Assembly: GCA_015492305.1 (NCBI GenBank)
Contig: WGFJ01000123.1
Coordinates: 1-35,466 of the forward strand
Length of the DNA: 35,466 bases
Source: Deltaproteobacteria bacterium
GTDB taxonomy: Bacteria > Desulfobacterota > GWC2-55-46 > S146-80
Direction of reading: 5' to 3'
A program made the position numbers and the translations under genes. The notes under the pieces were generated by a model. The model saw nothing but the letters and a program-made list of their open reading frames with translations, was not told the DNA's origin and did not search any database. Shown here one piece after another: positions 8,479 to 16,718 of this stretch (position 1 is its first letter; each line of letters begins with the position of its first letter).

Positions 8479-9339
8479 TTGAAAGGATACATCTCTTTTC
8501 CCCAAGAGGAAAGGGTTTCCATATTCGTCCCTTCCCTCCTCTTTGTGATCACCCTCTTTACCACCCTCCTTGCAGGGGCCCTGCAGCAGGGGGTAAATCC
8601 CATAAAGGAACCCCTTCAGATCATAAGGGGGGTGCCCTTTGCCCTCTCCCTCCTCACCATCCTCCTCACCCATGAGATGGGGCATTACCTCACCTCAAGG
8701 TACCACGGTGTGAGGTCCACCCTGCCCTATTTCATACCTGCACCCACCCTGCTCGGCACCTTCGGGGCCTTTATAAAGATGAAGTCCCCCATACTCAGCA
8801 AGAAGGCCCTCATAGATATCGGTGCCTCAGGGCCTGTGGCGGGTTTCATCGTCTCCCTCTTCTTCACCACCCTCGGTCTAAAGCTCTCCCAGGTGGTGCC
8901 ATCTGGAACGGAGAAGGGGATAGGCCTTGGATCGTCCCTCATATTCCACATCCTTGCCTCTTTCACCCTCGGTGAGACCCCTGACGGGATAGATGTCATC
9001 CTCCATCCCATTGCCTTTGCGGGATGGATAGGCCTCTTTGTGACATCTCTGAACCTCCTCCCCATAGGGCAGCTCGATGGAGGCCATATAGCATACGCCA
9101 TCTTCGGAAGGAGACACAGGGCCGTCTCCATCATCACACTCTCCCTCCTGGTCTTCTTCGGGGTCTTTGGATGGCCTGGCTGGCTTGTGTGGGGTATTAT
9201 AGTGAGCATCCTCGGGATAGGGCATCCACCGGTGATTGACCAGTACAGTCCCCTTGACCTGAAGAGGAAGGTCCTCGGCTGGCTGACCCTCCTTATCTTT
9301 GTCCTCACCTTCACCCCTGTACCCTTTGTTATAGGATGA
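8479..9339 (+). CDS. site-2 protease family intramembrane metallopeptidase (M50)
   Basis: A 286-residue polytopic membrane protein. The zinc site HEMGH (His65, Glu66, His69) lies in the hydrophobic segment beginning LLTILLTHEMGHY. The second M50 box is LPIGQLDGGH, with Asp200 as the third ligand. There is no PDZ or CBS domain; the layout resembles the short M50 proteins of thermophilic bacteria. M50 proteases cut membrane-bound substrates such as anti-sigma factors, but no candidate substrate is visible. The only usable start is TTG at 8479: an in-frame stop lies at 8473, no ATG precedes HEMGH, and the ribosome site is weak. The gene ends in an ATGA overlap with the transporter gene. Confidence 0.88.
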   Translation: MKGYISFPQEERVSIFVPSLLFVITLFTTLLAGALQQGVNPIKEPLQIIRGVPFALSLLTILLTHEMGHYLTSRYHGVRSTLPYFIPAPTLLGTFGAFIKMKSPILSKKALIDIGASGPVAGFIVSLFFTTLGLKLSQVVPSGTEKGIGLGSSLIFHILASFTLGETPDGIDVILHPIAFAGWIGLFVTSLNLLPIGQLDGGHIAYAIFGRRHRAVSIITLSLLVFFGVFGWPGWLVWGIIVSILGIGHPPVIDQYSPLDLKRKVLGWLTLLIFVLTFTPVPFVIG

Positions 9340-10205
9340 GGATCAGGCCTGCCGGTATAGCCCTCCTCTCGGTCTTCTCCAACACAGGGCTTACCATCAT
9401 AAAGTTCCTTGCCGCCCTGAAGACAGGGAGCCTCAGTGTCCTCTCAGAGGCCATAGACAGCGGCATAGACCTTGTGGCATCCCTCATAGCCTGGATAAGC
9501 CTGAAGAAGGCGGAAAAGCCACCGGATAGAAGACACCCCTTTGGTCATGGAAAGTGGGAGAATATAAGCGGCACCATCGAGGCGGGATTCATCCTTGCAG
9601 GGGGCGTATTCATCATCTACTCCGCTGTGAAGAGGATCTTCTACGGCGTGGAGATCGTCAACATAGAGTACGGCCTCCTCACCATGATCCTATCCATGGG
9701 TGTAAACCTCCTCCTGTCCATCTACATATCCCGCCATGCCGACCGATACGACTCGATCGCCCTCAAGGCCGATGCATGGCATCTCAGAACCAATGTCTAT
9801 CAGGCCGGAAGTGTCCTTCTCGGGCTAATCCTCATACGGTGGACAGGGATCTCCCTATTAGACCCCCTTGTTGCCATAGGCCTTGCCCTCTTCATCTTCA
9901 AGGTGGCATATGATATAATGCGCAAATCCTTCGGTGGCCTCCTTGACGAAAGGCTTTCCGATGAGGAGGAGGAACTGATCGGCCGGCTCATCAACAGCCA
10001 CAAGGACGAGTTTGAGGGGCTTGTGAGCTTCCACAGCCTCAGGACAAGAAGGGCAGGCAGGGAGAGGCACATAGACCTTCACCTGGTGGTGAGAAAGGAG
10101 GAAAAGGTGAAGGATGTCCACAGGATATGCGATCACCTGGAAGAGGAGATCAGACAGGCCCTGCCCAACAGCCATGTGATCATCCATATAGAGCCGGAGG
10201 AATGA
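9336..10205 (+). CDS. cation diffusion facilitator (CDF) family metal transporter
   Basis: A 289-residue inner-membrane exporter of divalent metal (Zn, Fe, Mn, Co or similar) driven by proton antiport. Six hydrophobic segments precede a cytoplasmic metallochaperone-like domain from about residue 205 (ends HVIIHIEPEE). The transport-site pair in TM2 is Asp41/Asp45 (EAIDSGID). In TM5 the second pair reads His149/Asn153 (DAWHLRTN), where zinc/iron CDFs have His/Asp. HPFGHGK (67-73) is the usual loop motif. Substrate cannot be told from sequence. ATGA overlap with the upstream protease gene shows tight coupling. Confidence 0.93.
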   Translation: MRIRPAGIALLSVFSNTGLTIIKFLAALKTGSLSVLSEAIDSGIDLVASLIAWISLKKAEKPPDRRHPFGHGKWENISGTIEAGFILAGGVFIIYSAVKRIFYGVEIVNIEYGLLTMILSMGVNLLLSIYISRHADRYDSIALKADAWHLRTNVYQAGSVLLGLILIRWTGISLLDPLVAIGLALFIFKVAYDIMRKSFGGLLDERLSDEEEELIGRLINSHKDEFEGLVSFHSLRTRRAGRERHIDLHLVVRKEEKVKDVHRICDHLEEEIRQALPNSHVIIHIEPEE

Positions 10206-10225
10206 ATACCATTTGGAGGTGACCC

Positions 10226-10462
10226 ATGAAGACCATGACCCTTGAGGAACTCAAGGCCTACGATGGAAGCGAGGAGGGAAAACCCATATACATAGCATAC
10301 AAGGGCAAGGTCTACGATGTGACCGAGAGCCCCCTATTCATAAATGGCATCCACTTCGAGCATTACGCAGGAACGGATCTGACAGACTTCATGGATGAGG
10401 CCCCCCACGGGGAGGAGGTTCTTGAGGAGTACCCCGTGGTGGCTGAACTGGTGGAGTCTTAG
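10226..10462 (+). CDS. small cytochrome b5-like heme/steroid-binding protein (COG4892 type)
   Basis: A 78-residue soluble protein starting MKTMTLEELKAYDG, with YIAYKGKVYDVTESPLF typical of the cytochrome b5 fold. Candidate axial heme ligands are His43 or His46 (GIHFEHYAG) and His61 (APHGEE). Function in this family is not settled: electron carrier, heme handling or ligand binding. A strong GGAGGTGA sits seven bases before the ATG. It follows the CDF gene by 20 bases and closes the operon. Its TAG overlaps the TAA of the convergent methyltransferase within TTAG. Confidence 0.9.
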   Translation: MKTMTLEELKAYDGSEEGKPIYIAYKGKVYDVTESPLFINGIHFEHYAGTDLTDFMDEAPHGEEVLEEYPVVAELVES

Positions 10463-11211
10463 GCCTTCCTCCACCACATGATGGCCGACCTCTTTGAGAA
10501 CCTGGCGATAAGACCCTTTCCATCCCTCTCAAGCCTCTCCAGCAGGAACTTCCTCAGGGTCCTGTCGTGGTCATCGGTTTCAAGGGGTATGTACTCCTTC
10601 CAGAAGTCGATGGCCTCCTCTATGTCATCGAAGGGCTGATCGAAGTTGTAGTCGATTATCTCCACATTCGCATAGATGCCCATGGAGTGGAGGGCATTGT
10701 AGGTGGCGATGTAATCGGTCCTCCTGGGGTAGGGTTTGCCGAAGAGAAGGGGATAGAGATCCTTGTAGTAGAACCTGTCTGCATCCGGTCCCACCCCCTC
10801 TATGAGGAATACAGCCTTCCTGGCGAGCATGTTGGCCTCCCTTATAAACCCTGTAGACCCCTTTAGCAGTTCAGGGACATTTGCACATATGATCACATCA
10901 TGGGGGCCAAGGTCCACCTCACCCCATGGGGCCTCCACATACCTCACATTGGATAACCCCCTCTTTTCCACCTCCTCCATGAGGATCCTCATCATCGAGG
11001 GGGAGGGATCAAGGGCTGTAACCACCTTGCCTGCCTCTGCAATGGGGATGGTGAGGGTACCGCAACCGGCCCCTACATCGAGGTATGTCACGGCATCCCC
11101 TGTCCTGGCAAGGATGAAGGGGACAACCTTACCCGGGAACTCACTGCATCTCAGCCCCTTCCTGTACCATTCGGCCTTCCTGTCGTTCCAGAAACACCCT
11201 TCTCTCTTCAT
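10459..11211 (-). CDS. class I SAM-dependent methyltransferase, substrate unknown
   Basis: A 250-residue protein with SAM motif I VTYLDVGAGCGTLTIPIAEAG, an acidic ribose-binding position in VTALDPS and VIICANVPELL as motif IV-like strand. The rest resembles no substrate-specific subfamily I know. I start at ATG 11211 (MKREGCFWNDRKAEWYRKG). The frame is open to a TTG at 11286, but a good promoter at 11222-11250 lies inside that extension. The gene is alone on its strand between two plus-strand operons and diverges from argH, so nothing around it indicates its target. Confidence 0.82.
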   Translation of the reverse strand: MKREGCFWNDRKAEWYRKGLRCSEFPGKVVPFILARTGDAVTYLDVGAGCGTLTIPIAEAGKVVTALDPSPSMMRILMEEVEKRGLSNVRYVEAPWGEVDLGPHDVIICANVPELLKGSTGFIREANMLARKAVFLIEGVGPDADRFYYKDLYPLLFGKPYPRRTDYIATYNALHSMGIYANVEIIDYNFDQPFDDIEEAIDFWKEYIPLETDDHDRTLRKFLLERLERDGKGLIARFSKRSAIMWWRKA

Positions 11212-11221
11212 CTTCAGGTAT

Positions 11222-11250
11222 AGTATAAGGCCCCTGCAGATGGATGTCCA
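11222..11250 (-). promoter_or_regulatory. sigma70-like promoter for the methyltransferase, giving a nearly leaderless RNA
   Basis: On the minus strand TGGACA (11250-11245, 5 of 6) and TATACT (11227-11222, 5 of 6) are 17 bases apart. The predicted +1 near 11215 is only about four bases before the ATG at 11211. There is no good Shine-Dalgarno in front of that ATG. Confidence 0.65.
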
Positions 11251-11279
11251 CAGGCTTTTGGGGCAGGATCCAAAGTCTG

Positions 11280-11308
11280 TTGACAATCGAGGCTTTTGTA
11301 GTTACTAT
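11280..11308 (+). promoter_or_regulatory. sigma70 promoter for argH and the lysine/DAP genes
   Basis: A perfect TTGACA at 11280-11285, a 17-base spacer and TACTAT at 11303-11308. Predicted +1 near 11315, with a leader of about 43 bases to ATG 11358. It diverges from the methyltransferase promoter; 29 bases lie between the two -35 boxes. Confidence 0.75.
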
Positions 11309-11357
11309 ACCTCACGGTCAACCACGCTTCGCAACTGTTCCTAAAAGGTCTGTTTGG

Positions 11358-12734
11358 ATGGAAAAGCCCTGGTCAGGAAGGTTCAAGGAGAGGACGGACA
11401 GACTGGTCGAGTCCTTCACAGAGTCCCTGTCCTTCGACAGGAGGCTCTACAGGCATGATATAGAGGGCAGCATTGCCCATGCAAGGATGCTTGCAAAGGT
11501 TGGGCTCATAAGTGATGAGGAGATGAGGAGGATCGTAGAGGGCCTTGAGGAGATAAAAGGAGAGATAGAGGAGGGGACCTTTCCCTTTTCCACCTCCTTC
11601 GAGGACATCCACATGAATATCGAAAGGAGGCTGGTAGAGAAGATAGGGGAGGCAGGGGAGAAGCTCCACACCGGCAGAAGCAGAAACGACCAGATAGCCC
11701 TTGACCTGAGGCTGTACCTGAGGGACGAGATAGGGAGGATCCTATCCCTTTTGAGGGAACTTGAAAAGGCCCTCCTCCACCAGGCAGAGCAAAACATGGA
11801 TGCCATCCTCCCTGGATACACCCATCTCCAGAGGGCCCAGCCCGTATCCCTTGCCCATCACCTCCTTGCATACATGGATATGTTCAGGAGGGACGAGGAA
11901 CGGTACAGGGACTGCCTCAAGAGGGTGAACCGTATGCCCCTTGGATCAGGTGCCCTTGCAGGCTCGACCCTTCCCCTTGACAGGAGGTATGTGGCAGAGC
12001 TCCTCAACTTCCCTGAGATAGTGGAAAACAGCATGGATGCCGTGAGTGACAGGGACTTCTGCATAGAGTTTGTTTCCACCTCCTCCATACTCATGATGCA
12101 CCTGAGCCGCCTCGGAGAGGAGCTCATACTCTGGTCCACAGAGGAGTTCGGGTTCCTTGAGCTCCCGGATGCATTCACAACGGGTTCGAGCATGATGCCC
12201 CAGAAAAAGAACCCCGATGTTGCAGAGCTTATAAGGGGAAAGGCAGGAAGGATCTACGGGAACCTCCTGTGCCTCCTCACCATAATGAAGGCCCTGCCCC
12301 TTACCTATAACAGGGACATGCAGGAGGATAAACCACCCCTCTTTGACACGGTAGACACCATCACAGCCTGCCTCTCCATCCTGCCCCCCATGCTCCACAG
12401 GGCAAGGTTCAACAGGGAAAGGATGAAGGAGGCCACCGAAAGGGGTTTCCTTGAGGCCACAGATATAGCAGAATACCTGGTCATGAAAGGCCTTCCCTTC
12501 AGGAGGGCCCACCATGTTGTGGGATCCATCGTGTCCTACTGCCTTGAGAAGGGCAAGACCTTCAAGGACCTCTCCCTCAAGGAGTGGAGGTCCTTCTCCC
12601 CCCTCTTCGAGGAGGATGTCCTGTCCGTGGTGGATGTGGAAGGTGCCCTTGACAGGAGGAAGGTGGAGGGTGGAGGAGGAAGGGAAGACATAAGGAGGAG
12701 GATAGAAAGGCTCAAGGAGGAGCTTGGTCCATGA
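11358..12734 (+). CDS. argH: argininosuccinate lyase
   Basis: Last step of arginine synthesis: argininosuccinate to arginine and fumarate, in the cytoplasm. The 458 residues begin MEKPWSGRFKERTD, the conserved argH N-terminus; the 38 upstream in-frame codons cross the promoter and look non-coding. The fumarase/aspartase superfamily signature GSSMMPQKKNPDVAE is present, as are HTGRSRNDQIALDLRLYLR and TAEYLV-like DIAEYLV near the C-terminus. AAAAGG lies nine bases before the ATG. The stop overlaps the start of the small lipoprotein, and lysA follows. argH beside lysA-dapF is a recurrent bacterial arrangement. No other arginine gene is in the window. Confidence 0.97.
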   Translation: MEKPWSGRFKERTDRLVESFTESLSFDRRLYRHDIEGSIAHARMLAKVGLISDEEMRRIVEGLEEIKGEIEEGTFPFSTSFEDIHMNIERRLVEKIGEAGEKLHTGRSRNDQIALDLRLYLRDEIGRILSLLRELEKALLHQAEQNMDAILPGYTHLQRAQPVSLAHHLLAYMDMFRRDEERYRDCLKRVNRMPLGSGALAGSTLPLDRRYVAELLNFPEIVENSMDAVSDRDFCIEFVSTSSILMMHLSRLGEELILWSTEEFGFLELPDAFTTGSSMMPQKKNPDVAELIRGKAGRIYGNLLCLLTIMKALPLTYNRDMQEDKPPLFDTVDTITACLSILPPMLHRARFNRERMKEATERGFLEATDIAEYLVMKGLPFRRAHHVVGSIVSYCLEKGKTFKDLSLKEWRSFSPLFEEDVLSVVDVEGALDRRKVEGGGGREDIRRRIERLKEELGP

Positions 12735-12892
12735 AGGTCCTGCTGATACTGCCCTTGATCCTCATCCTTCTTGGCTGCGGGAAGAAGGGGCCACCCCTCC
12801 CACCTGAAGGGGCGAATAAAGAGATCAGGAGGTATGGATGCACTTCTTCCACTATAAAGGAGACCGCCTCTTTGCAGAAGAGATACCTGTAG
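12731..12892 (+). CDS. small LptM/YifL-like lipoprotein upstream of lysA
   Basis: A 53-codon gene whose ATG overlaps the argH stop. It encodes a short lipoprotein signal (KVLLILPLILILLGC) with Cys16 as lipidation site, followed by GKKGPPLPPEG. CG(x)KGP is the hallmark of the LptM (YifL) and LppL families, which lie immediately upstream of lysA or dapF in many Proteobacteria. LptM helps maturation of the LPS translocon LptD in E. coli. Here the reading frame runs 55 bases into lysA, so the last third (after about residue 35) is constrained by lysA. Short but well supported by lipobox, motif and position; the function is inferred. Confidence 0.8.
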   Translation: MKVLLILPLILILLGCGKKGPPLPPEGANKEIRRYGCTSSTIKETASLQKRYL

Positions 12893-14091
12893 AGGAGATC
12901 GCCGAGGCTGTAGGCACCCCCTGCTATATCTACAGCCACAGGACCCTGGTCAGACATTACCGCGCCTTTGATGAGGCCTTCAAGGAGGTCCCCCATCTCA
13001 TCTGTTATTCCGTGAAGGCCAACTCCAACATAGCCATCCTCAAGGTCTTTGTTGATGAGGGAAGCGGCCTTGACATCGTGTCCGGTGGAGAACTCTACAG
13101 GGCACTTAAGGCAGGGGTGGATCCAGCGAAGGTGGTGTTTTCCGGGGTTGGCAAGAGGGAAGAGGAGATCGAGTACGCCCTGAATGCAGGGATCCTCATG
13201 TTCAATGTGGAGTCTCATCAGGAACTCCTGGCAATAGACAGGGTGGCAGGAAGACTCGGGAAGAAGGCAAGGATCGCCATAAGGGTGAACCCGGATGTGG
13301 ACCCAAAGACCCATCCCTACATCTCAACGGGCCTGAAAAAGAACAAGTTCGGGATAGAGAGTGAGAGGGCCATTGAGGAGTATCTCTATGCAAGGGACAA
13401 CCTGAAGAACCTCGAGATCGTGGGCATCGACACCCACATAGGTTCCCAGATCACCCAGATCTCCCCCTTTGTGGATGCCCTTAAAAGGACAAGGGAGCTC
13501 ATCGGCCATCTGAAGGAAGAGGGGATAGAGATAAGATACCTCGATGTGGGTGGTGGACTGGGAATCACCTACGACAGGGAGGAACCACCCCATCCTTCAA
13601 GATACGGACAGGCCGTGATAGAGGCAACAAGGGGCCTTGACCTGACCCTTGTCTTCGAGCCTGGAAGGGTCATGTCGGGGAATGCGGGAATCCTGGTAAC
13701 AAAGGTCCTCTACACAAAGGAGACATCGGAAAAGAGGTTCGTCATAGTGGATGCAGCCATGAACGACCTTGCAAGGCCAAGCCTCTACAACTCCTACCAC
13801 GCCATAAAGCCGGTGAGGCTTGAAGAGGGCAGGGAAGAGATAGTAGCCGATGTGGTTGGCCCCATCTGTGAGACAGGTGACTTCTTTGCAAGGGACAGGG
13901 AGATCGTGAGACCCGAGCCAGGAGAACTCCTTGCCATAATGAGTGCAGGGGCCTACGGCTTCTCCATGTCTTCCAACTACAACTCAAGGCCAAGGGCAGC
14001 GGAGGTGCTTGTAAGGGATGACAGGTGGCACCTTATAAGGGAGAGGGAGAGCTACGAGGACCTCATAAGGGGAGAGACCATCCCCTTTTAG
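12838..14091 (+). CDS. lysA: diaminopimelate decarboxylase
   Basis: PLP enzyme that decarboxylates meso-diaminopimelate to lysine. The 417 residues show the PLP lysine Lys60 in CYSVKANSN, HIGSQI, the glycine-rich phosphate loop GGGLGI and EPGR. The partner-subunit active-site segment GPICETGD and the C-terminal AGAYGFSMSSNYNSR complete the fold-type III set. AGGAGG lies five bases upstream of the ATG. The start region overlaps the end of the LptM-like gene. dapF follows after 39 bases. Confidence 0.98.
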   Translation: MHFFHYKGDRLFAEEIPVEEIAEAVGTPCYIYSHRTLVRHYRAFDEAFKEVPHLICYSVKANSNIAILKVFVDEGSGLDIVSGGELYRALKAGVDPAKVVFSGVGKREEEIEYALNAGILMFNVESHQELLAIDRVAGRLGKKARIAIRVNPDVDPKTHPYISTGLKKNKFGIESERAIEEYLYARDNLKNLEIVGIDTHIGSQITQISPFVDALKRTRELIGHLKEEGIEIRYLDVGGGLGITYDREEPPHPSRYGQAVIEATRGLDLTLVFEPGRVMSGNAGILVTKVLYTKETSEKRFVIVDAAMNDLARPSLYNSYHAIKPVRLEEGREEIVADVVGPICETGDFFARDREIVRPEPGELLAIMSAGAYGFSMSSNYNSRPRAAEVLVRDDRWHLIRERESYEDLIRGETIPF

Positions 14092-14130
14092 GGAGATGGA
14101 AGACCCCCAACCACGGATAGAGGTGAGGAG

Positions 14131-14949
14131 ATGAGGATAGAATTCACGAAGATGGAAGGCCTCGGGAACGACTTCATCGTCATAGATGACAGGGAGGAGA
14201 CCCTCACGGATCTCCCTGAACTTGCCAGAAGGCTATGCCACAGGAGGTTCGGGATAGGTGCTGACCAGTTGCTCCTTGTGCGTCCTTCCCGGGTGGCTGA
14301 TGCAAGGATGGTCATCTACAACCCCGATGGAAGTGAGGCCGAGATGTGTGGCAACGGGGTCAGGTGCTTTGCCATCTACCTACTTGAGAAGGGTATAACC
14401 GAGAGCCATGACCTGGAGATAGAGACAAAGGCAGGGATCATAGAGGCCAAGGTGAGGGAGGACCTCGTGGAGGTGGACATGGGTGAACCGGCCCTTGAGG
14501 CAGAAAAGGTGCCTGTGAACCTGAAAGGGAGGGTGGTCTCCCATCCGTTGAAGGTCATGGACAGGGATTTCAAGATCACCTGTGTATCCATGGGGAACCC
14601 CCATACGGTGATCTTTGTTGACGATGTAGATGGGTTCCCTGTGGAAAGATACGGACCTGCCATAGAGAAGCATCCCCTCTTCCCGGAAAGGACAAATGTG
14701 GAGTTTGCCCAGGTCATCACCGACAGGGAGGTAAAGATGAGGGTGTGGGAGAGGGGGGCAGGGGAGACCATGGCCTGCGGGACAGGGGCATGTGCCACCC
14801 TTGTTGCAGGGGTCTTGAACAGGCTACTCCACAAGAGGGCCATTGTCCACCTCAAGGGTGGGGACCTTGATGTCCTCTGGGGTGAGGACAACCATGTCTT
14901 CATGACAGGCCCTGCGGTGAAGGTCTTTGAGGGATGGATAGATCTATGA
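14131..14949 (+). CDS. dapF: diaminopimelate epimerase
   Basis: Interconverts LL- and meso-diaminopimelate without cofactor. The protein has 272 residues and starts MRIEFTKMEGLGNDFIVID. The two catalytic cysteines are visible as Cys73 (EMCGNGVRCF) and Cys216 (MACGTGACAT), with near-standard spacing. GAGGTGAGGAG precedes the ATG. It sits between lysA and dapA, in pathway context: dapA and dapB make the precursor, dapF makes the meso form and lysA uses it. meso-DAP also feeds peptidoglycan synthesis. Confidence 0.98.
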   Translation: MRIEFTKMEGLGNDFIVIDDREETLTDLPELARRLCHRRFGIGADQLLLVRPSRVADARMVIYNPDGSEAEMCGNGVRCFAIYLLEKGITESHDLEIETKAGIIEAKVREDLVEVDMGEPALEAEKVPVNLKGRVVSHPLKVMDRDFKITCVSMGNPHTVIFVDDVDGFPVERYGPAIEKHPLFPERTNVEFAQVITDREVKMRVWERGAGETMACGTGACATLVAGVLNRLLHKRAIVHLKGGDLDVLWGEDNHVFMTGPAVKVFEGWIDL

Positions 14950-14977
14950 GGATGAGCCCTTAAAGGGAGGTGTTACC

Positions 14978-15850
14978 ATGTTCAGGGGATCCATTGTAGC
15001 CATAGTAACGCCCTTCAAGGACGGGAAGGTGGACGAGGGGGCATTCAGGGATCTGATAGAGTTCCAGATAGGGATGGGAACGGACGGGATCGTTCCATGC
15101 GGCACTACAGGAGAATCGGCCACCCTCTCCTATGAGGAACACGAGAGGGTGGTGGAGGTGGCCATAGAGGCCGTGGATAAGAGGGTCCCTGTGATAGCAG
15201 GGACTGGCTCCAACTCCACGGCGGAGACGATAATGCTCACAAAACATGCCGAAAGGGCCGGGGCCGATGGGGCCCTCCTCATAACCCCCTATTACAACAA
15301 GCCCACCCAGGAGGGGCTCTACCAGCATTACAGGGCCGTTTCAGAGGAAGTGGATCTTCCCCTCATCCTCTACAATGTCCCTGGGAGGACCGGGGTGAAT
15401 CTCCTTCCCGAAACAGTGGCAAGGCTTGCAGAGCTCAAGAACATAGTGGGGATAAAGGAGGCCACAGGCGACATGAACCAGGTGAGCAGGATCATCGAGA
15501 TGTGCCCGGAGGGTTTTACGGTCCTGTCGGGTGATGACTTCACCACCTTCCCCCTCATGTGCCTTGGGGGCAAGGGGGTGATCTCTGTAACAGCCAACAT
15601 AGCCCCCAAAGACATGGCCTCCCTGGTGGATGCCCTTGAGGCCGGGGATATGGATGAGGCAAGGAGGCTCCACTACAGGCTCCTTCCCCTCCACAGGGCG
15701 ATGTTCATTGAGACGAACCCCATCCCCGTGAAGACCGCCCTTGCCATGATGGGAAGGATAGAGGAGGAGTTGAGGCTCCCCCTTGTACCCATGGCCCCCT
15801 CAAACAGGGAGAGGCTGAAGAAGGCCCTCACAGACTACGGGCTCTTGTAG
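14978..15850 (+). CDS. dapA: 4-hydroxy-tetrahydrodipicolinate synthase
   Basis: Condenses pyruvate with aspartate semialdehyde, the committed step to lysine and DAP. The 290-residue TIM barrel has GTTGES at 42-47 for substrate carboxylate, Tyr132 in LYNVPGRTG and the Schiff-base Lys160 in VGIKEATGD, all at standard positions. GGGAGGTG lies before the ATG. dapB follows 12 bases downstream. No lysine riboswitch or other leader structure is seen in the 28-base gap after dapF. Confidence 0.98.
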   Translation: MFRGSIVAIVTPFKDGKVDEGAFRDLIEFQIGMGTDGIVPCGTTGESATLSYEEHERVVEVAIEAVDKRVPVIAGTGSNSTAETIMLTKHAERAGADGALLITPYYNKPTQEGLYQHYRAVSEEVDLPLILYNVPGRTGVNLLPETVARLAELKNIVGIKEATGDMNQVSRIIEMCPEGFTVLSGDDFTTFPLMCLGGKGVISVTANIAPKDMASLVDALEAGDMDEARRLHYRLLPLHRAMFIETNPIPVKTALAMMGRIEEELRLPLVPMAPSNRERLKKALTDYGLL

Positions 15851-15862
15851 CAGGAGGGAAGG

Positions 15863-16663
15863 ATGGTAAGGATCGCTGTAACAGGTGCCGCAGGGAAGAT
15901 GGGAAGGAGGATCATAGGGGTCATAAAGGAGACCCCCCAGGCCACCCTTTCAGGTGCCATAGAGAGGGAGGACAGTCCCCTGATAGGTTCAGATGCCGGC
16001 GAGGTGGCAGGGATAGGGAGGATCGGGGTCCCCATAGAGGGGGATTATGAAAGGGCCATAAGGGGCTGTGATGTGGTGATAGACTTCTCCATACCAGAGG
16101 CATCCATAAAGCACCTCGAAGGGGCTGTTAAAGAGAAGAAGGCCATCGTCATAGGCACCACCGGCTTTTCCAGGGAACAGAGGAACCAGCTGAGGGAACT
16201 TGGACAGAAGACAAGGTGCCTTGTATCCCCGAACATGAGCCTCGGCATAAACCTCCTGCTCAGGGTCCTCCCAGAGATTGCAAGGGCCCTTGGAGGGGAC
16301 TTTGACATAGAGATCGTTGAGGCCCATCACCGGCTGAAGAAGGATGCCCCAAGCGGTACAGCCCTGAGGCTTGCAGAGGTCATAGCCCATGCCCTCGGGA
16401 GGGACCTCGAAAGGGTGGCCGTCTACGCAAGGAAGGGGATAACAGGGGAGAGGAGCAGGGAAGAGATAGGGATCCAGGTCATAAGGGCAGGTGACATCGT
16501 GGGGGACCACACGGTCATATTCGGTGGTCTTGGTGAGAGGATAGAGATAACCCACAGGGCCCACAGCAGGGACACCTTTGCCCGTGGCGCTGTAAAGGCT
16601 GCCCTCTGGCTCGTAAGGCAACAAGAAGGCCTCTATGACATGCAGGATGTGCTGAGGGGATAG
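15863..16663 (+). CDS. dapB: 4-hydroxy-tetrahydrodipicolinate reductase
   Basis: NAD(P)H-dependent reduction of the dapA product to tetrahydrodipicolinate. The 266 residues start with the Rossmann loop VTGAAGKMGRR. The substrate-binding signature EAHHRLKKDAPSGTA has His155/His156 and Lys160 (catalytic region), and IGTTGF is present near residue 98. It is the last lysine gene: an 82-base gap with a Pho box follows before pstS. Genes between tetrahydrodipicolinate and LL-DAP (dapL, or dapD/C/E) are not in the window. Confidence 0.98.
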   Translation: MVRIAVTGAAGKMGRRIIGVIKETPQATLSGAIEREDSPLIGSDAGEVAGIGRIGVPIEGDYERAIRGCDVVIDFSIPEASIKHLEGAVKEKKAIVIGTTGFSREQRNQLRELGQKTRCLVSPNMSLGINLLLRVLPEIARALGGDFDIEIVEAHHRLKKDAPSGTALRLAEVIAHALGRDLERVAVYARKGITGERSREEIGIQVIRAGDIVGDHTVIFGGLGERIEITHRAHSRDTFARGAVKAALWLVRQQEGLYDMQDVLRG

Positions 16664-16675
16664 ATCTTATAGATC

Positions 16676-16718
16676 CCTTAACACCGCTGTAACAGATCTG
16701 TAACAGGGATGGTGTAAC
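16676..16718 (+). promoter_or_regulatory. Pho box and -10 element of the pst operon
   Basis: Three direct half-sites lie at an exact 11-base period: CCTTAAC at 16676, CTGTAAC at 16687 and CTGTAAC at 16698. The last two with their 4-base spacer match the 18-base PhoB box pattern (CTGTCAT-N4-CTGTCAT). A -10-like TGTAAC lies at 16713-16718, the usual eight to ten bases downstream, and there is no separate -35, as in E. coli pst/pho promoters. Predicted +1 is near 16725. The phoBR genes are not in the window. Confidence 0.75.
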
